This document shows positions 1 to 4,993 of a stretch of DNA of 7,919 nt, one piece after another; within the stretch, counting starts at the first letter, position 1; each line of letters begins with the position of its first letter. The translations under genes were made by a program, and so were the position numbers. A model generated the notes under the pieces. The model did not search any database. It saw only the letters and a program-made list of their open reading frames with translations, and was not told the origin of the DNA. Location: the NCBI GenBank assembly GCA_027031185.1, contig JALVEF010000436.1, positions 1 to 7,919 of the forward strand. Direction: 5' to 3'. Source of the stretch: Saprospiraceae bacterium. GTDB taxonomy: Bacteria > Bacteroidota > Bacteroidia > Chitinophagales > Saprospiraceae.

Positions 1-1
1 G

Positions 2-64
2 GAACATGGCGTATCCCCGTCCGGCAGGTTGTATGCTCAATACGAACAGGTTTGGGACGATTGA
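2..64 (+). CDS. possible C-terminal end of an upstream rightward gene (partial)
   Basis: The frame starting at base 2 stays open from the window edge to a TGA at 62-64. It gives 20 residues ending in AQYEQVWDD, a composition (E, D, W, Y, Q) that looks like a normal protein tail. If real, this gene would converge with rsmD, and the REP-like cluster would lie between two gene ends, which is where such elements usually sit. The evidence is thin: 20 codons cannot establish a gene, the family cannot be named, and the last four codons overlap one arm of the 14-bp inverted repeat. Confidence 0.25.
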   Translation, partial: EHGVSPSGRLYAQYEQVWDD

Positions 65-163
65 ATATCAAACACCGATACTTCGACGGGCTCAGTACAG
101 GTTAGCGAATGAAGAATTTAGAAGTGGGCACTTCGACAGGCCCTTCGACAAGCCCTTTGACAG

Positions 164-203
164 GCTCAGGGCAGCGCTCAGGGCAAGCTCAGGGCAGCGC
201 TCA
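164..203. repeat. 17-bp direct repeat inside the REP-like cluster
   Basis: GCTCAGGGCAGCGCTCA occurs perfectly at 164-180 and 187-203, separated by 6 bp. Just downstream, AGTGACCAC is duplicated in tandem at 217-225 and 226-234. Both look like replication-slippage expansions within the REP-like cluster. Confidence 0.8.
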
Positions 204-279
204 CTTCGACGAGCTCAGTGACCACAGTGACCACGGTTCGACTAGCTCAGGGATTCCTTCTTAAATCTCAAATCGGGGC

Positions 280-310
280 TTCGACAAGCTTGTCCGTTGA
301 GCCTGTCGAA
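280..310. repeat. inverted pair of REP-like units (hairpin) with a 12-bp palindrome
   Basis: TTCGACAAGC at 280-289 pairs with GCCTGTCGAA at 301-310, with 9 of 10 positions complementary and an 11-base loop. The left arm is also part of a perfect 12-bp palindrome, GACAAGCTTGTC, at 283-294. The end of the hairpin is 53 bp beyond the rsmD stop codon, so it could stabilise or end the leftward transcript. There is no T-tract, so it is not a canonical intrinsic terminator. Confidence 0.6.
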
Positions 311-362
311 ACGCAGCCCAAGTGTTCGATCAATCGTCCCAAAACAAATCGCTAGGAGTGTA

Positions 363-899
363 TCAGTGGAAAAAACTAAAATAGGTTTTTCCGTAGCGCT
401 TGACCATAAAACAGTCCTCAAACGGCTCAAAGTGATGGCGCTGGTCGTGTTCCAGGATGAACCACCCATCGGCCTTGAGCAGCCCGGAGGCCTTGATAAG
501 CGCGGGCAACTGGTCTATCCGGGGGTGATCATAGGGCGGATCCGCAAATATCAGGTCATATTTTCGTCCGGCAGTTTGGATAAAGCGGAAGACATCTGCT
601 CGTATGACGGTCAAGGCGTCGGTGATCTGCCATTCCCTGGCCGTATCTGCTATCCATCTGGCTGATGGCCCAAAACTGTCCACATAGGTCACATCCTCAC
701 AGCCGCGGGACACGGCTTCGATACTGATGCTACCGGTACCGCCAAACAAATCCAAAAAGGACACTTCCTCCAAATCAAAGCGATGGGCCAAAACATTGTA
801 CAGACCTTCTTTGGCCCGGTCCGTGGTGGGGCGTACCGGCCACTTGCCCGATGGGGTGCGGAGCTTGCGCCCCCTGAATTTGCCGGTGATTATGCGCAT
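363..899 (-). CDS. rsmD: 16S rRNA (guanine(966)-N(2))-methyltransferase RsmD
   Basis: This SAM-dependent enzyme methylates the exocyclic N2 of G966 (E. coli numbering) in 16S rRNA during 30S assembly. The 178-residue product matches the usual family length of about 180. Visible motifs are the N-terminal MRIITGKFRGRKL, RPTTDRAKEG (23-32), the SAM-binding loop FLDLFGGTGS (48-57), an acidic D74 where the ribose-binding acidic residue is expected, and the catalytic DPPYD (120-124). LEHD follows at 149-152. The frame extends 13 codons further upstream, but MRIITG is the family's conserved N-terminus, so 899 is chosen. The start overlaps the end of the DUF3822 gene by 10 bp, which suggests translational coupling. 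No strong Shine-Dalgarno sequence precedes the start. It is the last gene of the leftward block. Confidence 0.93.
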   Translation of the reverse strand: MRIITGKFRGRKLRTPSGKWPVRPTTDRAKEGLYNVLAHRFDLEEVSFLDLFGGTGSISIEAVSRGCEDVTYVDSFGPSARWIADTAREWQITDALTVIRADVFRFIQTAGRKYDLIFADPPYDHPRIDQLPALIKASGLLKADGWFILEHDQRHHFEPFEDCFMVKRYGKTYFSFFH

Positions 900-1735
900 A
901 ACAACAGGGAAAAAAGGTCCGTAAAATAGGCCGCCCACCGGATGGATTGATCACTAAATGTAACCCACGCTTTGGTATCAGTCCGCTCAATGCCCGGTAT
1001 ATACCGCTGCAACTGGCGCACATATTCCGAGTCATGCGCGATCTGCCCGGAAAGGATAAACTGAGCGGATTCGGCTTTCAGCCGCAGTTTGTTGGTCACC
1101 AACATGGCATAATAGACCAGATCGTTGGGACTTTCACACGCATATTGATTATAAAACTTGAGCCGCCCTTTGTGAAATACGACCGCGGAAAAAAAAGGCA
1201 GGCTGATATGAAAACTCACCAGATTCCGGGGCGTATGGGCCGAATACAAAAACGCATTGCGTACCCGGCTTACCGCATTGTGAAGAATGACTGCCTTGGG
1301 AAAGAAGTTTTGGAGAAGGCGGTAGAGCTCATCATGCACCGGATACAGAAATGAAATATTGAGCTGGTCATCTTCGCTGACGCCCAATACTTCACTGTCG
1401 TCCGCCGGGAACAGGAGCGAGGCGGCATGCTGTAAGTCATCTTGTGAATGGCCGGTGCCGGGCAGCAATGTGGGAGCCTTCAAATCGAGCGCTATCACGG
1501 TGTCTTTATAGGGCCGATGCAGTATCTGCTGATTTTGCAGCCACTTGCGCACTTGGTTCAGGTAAGCATTGCGGTCGGCCCCCTGAGCGATGGGCAACCG
1601 GGACAAGACCAAAAGCCGCCCCAGCGGGCTGGTCACTGCAAAAGACAGGCTACTCTTGCTCAACAGCAACAGTAGCCTGTACTTGATACTATCTCTGGGT
1701 AAAAAATCCGGCTCGATTACATGGACGGGTGTCAT
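890..1735 (-). CDS. DUF3822 family protein
   Basis: The product has 281 residues and resembles the DUF3822 family, found almost entirely in Bacteroidota and often encoded directly before rsmD, as here. Family-like segments are SFHISLPFFSAVVFHKGRLKFYNQY (split across about 174-198), the SPNDLVYYAML stretch (202-212) and FILSGQI (226-232). As I recall, a Bacteroides structure of this family showed an actin-like ATPase (ASKHA) fold, but no activity is established, and I see no clear phosphate-binding signature here. There is no signal peptide or membrane segment, so it is probably cytoplasmic. The start at 1735 is supported by an ATGA overlap with the preceding gene's stop codon. Its 3' end overlaps rsmD by 10 bp, so a link to ribosome or rRNA maturation is a reasonable but unproven inference. 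Confidence 0.85.
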   Translation of the reverse strand: MTPVHVIEPDFLPRDSIKYRLLLLLSKSSLSFAVTSPLGRLLVLSRLPIAQGADRNAYLNQVRKWLQNQQILHRPYKDTVIALDLKAPTLLPGTGHSQDDLQHAASLLFPADDSEVLGVSEDDQLNISFLYPVHDELYRLLQNFFPKAVILHNAVSRVRNAFLYSAHTPRNLVSFHISLPFFSAVVFHKGRLKFYNQYACESPNDLVYYAMLVTNKLRLKAESAQFILSGQIAHDSEYVRQLQRYIPGIERTDTKAWVTFSDQSIRWAAYFTDLFSLLLCA

Positions 1736-2310
1736 TCCCAGTTGCCTGACAGATTCAACTTCGTCCGGCTACCGAACTTTAGCCTGGCATCCGGATCATA
1801 ATTTGGGTCGTATTTCTTGTAGGTTTTCTTCCCGTACTCACCCATAAAGTCTTTGTATGTAGTGGATACCTCCACCACGGGTACCTCAATCCCCTGCTGG
1901 TTGACCTTACCGGCATACACATCAAATACTTTTCCCCCGGAATAGGGCACTTTCTCAATGCCTTCCAGACTCAATCCAAGCGATTTGAGGGAATCCACGG
2001 CAGATACGTAGAGGGTGTCGTATTTCACTTCACCGGCATCCAGCGCATCGCGGTCGCCGATCACTTGTAAGATTCTAAACTTTTCCGTGGAGAGCACCCG
2101 TTTCAGGTCGTCAAACGAGCCCGCAAAGGTATCTGTAATCCCCCGGTAGAGCTTCTCGGCGGTACGTATATCCTTGAGCTTTTCGACGACGGCCTGTTTC
2201 CGGATTCTGTACTCCTTACGGAAGCGGATGGGCTCACGAATCGTCCCGTAAATAGCAAACACCAGCCCCGCAGCAACCAGGGCAAGAATCAAATGAATAA
2301 CGACTCTCAT
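1732..2310 (-). CDS. conserved Bacteroidota membrane-anchored protein of unknown function
   Basis: I cannot assign a function. From the chosen start the product has 192 residues. It opens with one hydrophobic segment (about residues 4-22, VIHLILALVAAGLVFAIYG), followed by a charged helix (IRFRKEYRIRKQAVVEKLKDIRTAEKLYRG, about 28-57) and a soluble remainder with FAGSFDDLKRVL near 62-73. A short N-terminal anchor, a long helix with RTAEKLY, then a GSFDDL stretch resembles proteins I recall from many Bacteroidota genomes and loosely recalls pseudopilin architecture, but no prepilin peptidase site is evident. An in-frame ATG at 2358 would add 16 polar residues. The start at 2310 is preferred because relatives begin just before the membrane segment and because the upstream DNA forms a GC hairpin. 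The stop overlaps the DUF3822 start (ATGA). Confidence 0.8.
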   Translation of the reverse strand: MRVVIHLILALVAAGLVFAIYGTIREPIRFRKEYRIRKQAVVEKLKDIRTAEKLYRGITDTFAGSFDDLKRVLSTEKFRILQVIGDRDALDAGEVKYDTLYVSAVDSLKSLGLSLEGIEKVPYSGGKVFDVYAGKVNQQGIEVPVVEVSTTYKDFMGEYGKKTYKKYDPNYDPDARLKFGSRTKLNLSGNWE

Positions 2311-2452
2311 ACACTCTTCAATTTTGCTGCGGCGATAGCCGCTTTCCTGCTCTGACAAACCGGCCCGCCGGGCCCAAATGCGCGGTCCGAGCCGGACTGT
2401 GGCACAATATTACTACATTTTTGCGGATACAAGCGCCCGCCGGTGCACTTTT
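2311..2452 (-). other. structured spacer between bactofilin and membrane-protein genes
   Basis: This 142-bp gap contains three compact GC-rich inverted repeats: GCGGC/GCCGC at 2329-2342 (4-base loop), GGCCC/GGGCC at 2362-2374 (3-base loop) and GTCCG/CGGAC at 2385-2397 (3-base loop). None is followed by a T-tract in the leftward direction, so none is a typical intrinsic terminator. They could be processing or stability elements in a polycistronic mRNA, or the leader of a separate transcript starting at the membrane-protein gene. The region 2311-2358 would be coding if the longer start of that gene were used. Confidence 0.4.
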
Positions 2453-2860
2453 TTATTCCTTCGGCCGGCTGTTTGCCCCGCCTATCTGGCATTTGCCGAT
2501 ATACACGGCGCCTTCCTCTACCGAAAATTGGCTGGCCGTGATATCGCCCTCGATGACCGCCGATTTGGCCAGGTGCAACAGACCTTTGACAAACAAATTG
2601 CCCTTGACGCGCCCGTGAATGACCGCTTCATTGGCGTGCAACTCCCCTTCGATCGTGCCAGAAGGCCCCAAGACCACTTTGCCGGAGACCCGTACCTGGC
2701 CGGCAATCTTTCCCTCCAGCCGCAAATCGTGACCGGTGTTCAAATTGCCCTCAATGCCTGTCCCTTCCGTGAGTACAGATACCGATTGGGTGCCGTTGGA
2801 TGAGACCGGCTGTACTCCTTTTTTTTCTTTGGGCTTACTCGAAAACATAAGCTCTGTCAT
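2453..2860 (-). CDS. bactofilin / polymer-forming cytoskeletal protein
   Basis: Bactofilins self-assemble without nucleotide into beta-helical filaments, usually membrane-associated, that organise cell-wall enzymes or shape. The 135-residue product has the expected layout: a short charged disordered N-terminus (1-28), a beta-helix core (about 29-127) of hydrophobic/glycine repeats such as EGNLNTGHDLRLEGKIAG, GTIEGELHANEAVIHGRVKG and AVIEGDITASQFSVEEGAVY, and a short polar tail. The start at 2860 has GAAGG seven bases upstream, the clearest Shine-Dalgarno sequence in the window. A second ATG at 2848 gives MFSSKPKEKK, resembling many bactofilin N-termini, so it remains possible. The gene is divergent from tsaD and first in the leftward block. 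No cell-wall peptidase gene is adjacent, so its partner cannot be inferred here. Confidence 0.92.
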   Translation of the reverse strand: MTELMFSSKPKEKKGVQPVSSNGTQSVSVLTEGTGIEGNLNTGHDLRLEGKIAGQVRVSGKVVLGPSGTIEGELHANEAVIHGRVKGNLFVKGLLHLAKSAVIEGDITASQFSVEEGAVYIGKCQIGGANSRPKE

Positions 2861-2960
2861 TAACTAACCTTCAAATTGTCCTTCAACGCGTGCACAATAG
2901 CCGCCGAAAAGCGTTTTATTTGCGGCAACCGCACCAAAATACCGATTTAGGCTGCAAGAT
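2861..2960. promoter_or_regulatory. divergent intergenic region (bactofilin / tsaD)
   Basis: Both divergent transcripts must start in or near these 100 bp. A perfect small inverted repeat, TGCGG-CAA-CCGCA, lies at 2921-2933, with an AAAA-GCG-TTTT dyad beside it at 2907-2917. On the leftward strand, TATTTTGG (2936-2943) matches the Bacteroidota -7 consensus TANNTTTG at all but one fixed position, but no TTG lies at the expected -33 distance. The individual promoters therefore cannot be placed with confidence. Confidence 0.45.
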
Positions 2961-3977
2961 ATGCAAAAAAACGAAATATCAGAAACTATTCTGGCGATTG
3001 AGTCATCATGTGATGATACGGCAGCTGCGGTCTGGCACCGGGGCCGGATCGCCTCCAATGTGGTGGCACGCCAGTTGGTTCATGCCCAATACGGCGGCAT
3101 CGTGCCGGAAGTAGCCTCCCGCGCCCATCAAGATCACATTGTCCCCGTCGTGCAAGAAGCCATCCGGAAGGCCGGCATCAGCATACGAGATCTGGATGCC
3201 GTGGCCTTTACCCGCGGGCCGGGTCTGATCGGCTCCCTGCTGGTCGGTATGTCCTTTGCCAAGGGCCTGGCACTTGCCCTAGACATCCCCCTCATTGAGG
3301 TCAACCACCTCCAGGCGCATGTGCTTTCCGTCTTTGGACAGACGCCCCACCCCGATTTTCCATACCTCAGCCTCGTCGTCTCCGGCGGCCACACACAAAT
3401 CGTGCGGGTACGGGGACCGCTCGATATGGAAATCATCGGCAAGACACGGGACGATGCCGCCGGTGAAGCTTTCGACAAAAGCGGCAAACTCCTCGGCCTG
3501 AACTACCCCGCCGGCCCCGCCATTGACCGCCTGGCGCGCGATGGCCAACCCGTCTTTGACTTCCCCGAACCCCAAATCCCCGGCTATGACTTTAGCTTTT
3601 CCGGCATCAAGACTGCCATCAAGTACTTTTTGCGGGACCGCACCGCCGAAGACCCGGACTTCATCTCCAAGAATATGCCGGATATCTGCGCCTCCATCCA
3701 ACACCGCATTGTCACCATCCTGCTCCACAAGCTCCAACGCGCCGCCCGGGACTATGATATGGACCAAATCGCCATTGTGGGAGGCGTATCCGCCAACTCC
3801 TACCTGCGCAAAAAAGCCACCGAGTGGGCACAAAAGGAAAACCGGCGGGTGTACGTCCCACCCCTGGCCTATTGTACCGACAATGCAGCCATGATCGCCA
3901 TCGCTGCTCATCACAAATTTCTGGCAGGCGACTTCTCTTCTCACGATGCCGACCCGATACCACGATGGAATTTTTAG
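2961..3977 (+). CDS. tsaD: tRNA threonylcarbamoyladenosine (t6A) synthase subunit TsaD
   Basis: TsaD (Kae1/Gcp family), working with TsaB and TsaE, transfers the threonylcarbamoyl group from threonylcarbamoyl-AMP to A37 of tRNAs reading ANN codons; it acts in the cytoplasm and is nearly universal. The 338-residue product has the usual length. It shows the ASKHA opening LAIESSCDDTAAAV (11-24), metal-binding H116 and H120 in NHLQAH, the SGGHT nucleotide loop (141-145), DDAAGEAFDK (164-173), FSFSGIKTA (211-219), GGVSANSYLR (274-283) and the metal-ligand D307 in CTDNAAM. All key residues are present, so the enzyme should be active. The start leaves the normal 10 residues before the first beta strand. 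It is divergent from the bactofilin and lies 20 bp ahead of the DUF5777 gene, probably in one transcript. Confidence 0.98.
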   Translation: MQKNEISETILAIESSCDDTAAAVWHRGRIASNVVARQLVHAQYGGIVPEVASRAHQDHIVPVVQEAIRKAGISIRDLDAVAFTRGPGLIGSLLVGMSFAKGLALALDIPLIEVNHLQAHVLSVFGQTPHPDFPYLSLVVSGGHTQIVRVRGPLDMEIIGKTRDDAAGEAFDKSGKLLGLNYPAGPAIDRLARDGQPVFDFPEPQIPGYDFSFSGIKTAIKYFLRDRTAEDPDFISKNMPDICASIQHRIVTILLHKLQRAARDYDMDQIAIVGGVSANSYLRKKATEWAQKENRRVYVPPLAYCTDNAAMIAIAAHHKFLAGDFSSHDADPIPRWNF

Positions 3978-3997
3978 CCTCCACAAACTCAGCAATA

Positions 3998-4885
3998 ATG
4001 AGAATTTCACACATCCTGCTTATCTGCTTCTTGTTACTCACCGGCCTGAGCCTGTCGGCCCAGGATGATGAGGACCTGCTGGCCGCCCTGGGTGAAGACG
4101 AGGCAGTCAATTATGTCACCGCGGCCTTCAAGACCAATCGCGTCATCAATCTCCACTCGCTCGAAAACACCGCGCCCGGCGTGCTGGACTTCAAGATTTC
4201 CCACCGATTCGGGACCTTCAATCGCGGCATTTACGACCTTTTCGGGCTGGACAATGCCTCCATGCGCCTGGGCTTTGACTTTGGACTCACCGACCGCTGG
4301 GCCATCGGTATCGGGCGCGCCACGTACAAAAAGACGTATGACGGCTTCATCAAATACAAACTGATGCGCCAGCACACAGGCGCACACATTATGCCTGTGA
4401 CCGTAGCCTATGTGGCCACCGTGGCAGCCTGGACAGCCCGATTGGCACCGTCAGAACCACACTTGTTGCCCAGTATGCGCATGGACTATACCCACCAGCT
4501 GATCATCGGACGCAAGTTTTCTGAAGCCGCCTCGCTGCAAGTGACGCCCATGCTTGTGCATCATAATCTCGTCGAGCGACGCGATCTGGACAACGACGTC
4601 TTTCTACTCGGATTGGCCGCACGTGTCAAAATTTCAAAATGGGTCGCCGTGACCGGCGAATATATTCCACGAATTGCCGGACGCGTACCGGGGAATTTCC
4701 GCCCATCACTCTCCCTCGGTTTTGACATAGAGACGGGCGGGCATGTGTTTCAGCTTCACTTCACCAATTCCACGTCTATGTCGGATGCGAGTGTATTCAC
4801 AGAGACGACGGAGGACTGGGCAAAGGGCGGGATTCATTTCGGATTCAATATCTCGCGTGTGTTTACCTTGTATGAGCCAAAGTAA
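3998..4885 (+). CDS. DUF5777 family outer-membrane beta-barrel protein
   Basis: The 295-residue product begins with a clear signal peptide: basic R2, hydrophobic core ILLICFLLLTGL, and cleavage expected after A21 in LSLSAQ. The mature part matches the DUF5777 beta-barrel family as I recall it: LENTAPGVLDFKISHRFG (55-72), LFGLDNASMRLGFDFGLTDR (81-100), IGIGRATYKKTYDGFIKYKL (103-122) and a C-terminal GGIHFGFNISRVF (277-289). Alternating hydrophobic strands throughout suit an outer-membrane barrel. No ligand or transport activity is known to me. The frame is open far upstream inside tsaD, and an ATG at 3965 also exists, but only the ATG at 3998 places the signal peptide at the N-terminus. It follows tsaD by 20 bp without a terminator, so co-transcription is likely. 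Relatives often neighbour cytochrome or YceI-type genes; none is here. Confidence 0.86.
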   Translation: MRISHILLICFLLLTGLSLSAQDDEDLLAALGEDEAVNYVTAAFKTNRVINLHSLENTAPGVLDFKISHRFGTFNRGIYDLFGLDNASMRLGFDFGLTDRWAIGIGRATYKKTYDGFIKYKLMRQHTGAHIMPVTVAYVATVAAWTARLAPSEPHLLPSMRMDYTHQLIIGRKFSEAASLQVTPMLVHHNLVERRDLDNDVFLLGLAARVKISKWVAVTGEYIPRIAGRVPGNFRPSLSLGFDIETGGHVFQLHFTNSTSMSDASVFTETTEDWAKGGIHFGFNISRVFTLYEPK

Positions 4886-4941
4886 CTGTTTAGATACCCA
4901 CTGCAAAAAACTGGAGCACCTAAAAGCACCGGCCGCGGTAC

Positions 4942-4983
4942 GGGCACAAAAAAAGGCGCGGGTAGCGCGCCTTTTTTGTGCCC
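4942..4983. terminator. bidirectional intrinsic terminator between convergent genes
   Basis: GGGCAC-A7-GGCGCG (4942-4960) pairs with CGCGCC-T6-GTGCCC (4966-4983) around the loop GGTAG: 18 base pairs with one bulged A. The A-tract in one arm and T-tract in the other mean that, on either strand, the GC-rich inner hairpin GGCGCG/CGCGCC is followed at once by a U-run. It lies 56 bp after the DUF5777 stop codon and 10 bp after the clpB stop codon, so it can end both transcripts. Confidence 0.92.
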
Positions 4984-4993
4984 TTTGGCAGGA

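Larger units (their letters stand above)
81..310. repeat. cluster of REP-like units (TTCGACARGCTCAG type)
   Basis: Imperfect copies of a unit close to CTTCGACAGGCTCAGTGACC occur at 81-97, 131-142, 143-154 (truncated), 155-171, 204-225 and 237-252. A further copy at 280-289 faces an inverted copy at 297-310. This motif is a familiar intergenic repeat in Bacteroidota and some other bacteria. Its head-to-tail arrangement here gives a spurious reading frame rich in FDRLRAALRASSGQ-like residues, which should not be annotated as a protein. The cluster lies downstream of rsmD and may act as a transcript-end or nucleoid-binding element; that role is inferred. Confidence 0.75.
51..343. repeat. segment bounded by a perfect 14-bp inverted repeat
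   Basis: TTTGGGACGATTGA at 51-64 is the exact reverse complement of TCAATCGTCCCAAA at 330-343. A perfect 14-base match is unlikely by chance within 350 bp. The arms are 265 bp apart, too far for a terminator. They bracket the whole REP-like cluster, so the 293-bp segment has the outline of a small non-autonomous element. I see no convincing target-site duplication outside the arms and no open reading frame that would act as a transposase. The arms could instead be remnants of an older duplication. Confidence 0.45.

Noticed and set aside
6..221. 71-codon frame through the REP-like cluster
   Set aside because: Its sequence is simply the translated repeat (FDRPFDKPFDRLRAALRASSGQ-like), a known type of spurious call.
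2311..2358. N-terminal extension MSEQESGYRRSKIEEC of the membrane protein
   Set aside because: Relatives begin just before the hydrophobic segment and the DNA forms a GC hairpin, so the 2310 start was preferred. It cannot be excluded from sequence alone.
2433..2457. Hairpin followed by a T-run in the rightward direction after the bactofilin stop codon
   Set aside because: The stem is short and imperfect, and it faces the wrong way for the leftward genes; no rightward transcript is expected there.
3279..4010. 243-codon open frame antisense to tsaD
   Set aside because: It lies opposite a complete TsaD with all catalytic motifs, and its G/V/D-rich sequence is typical of a codon-bias shadow.
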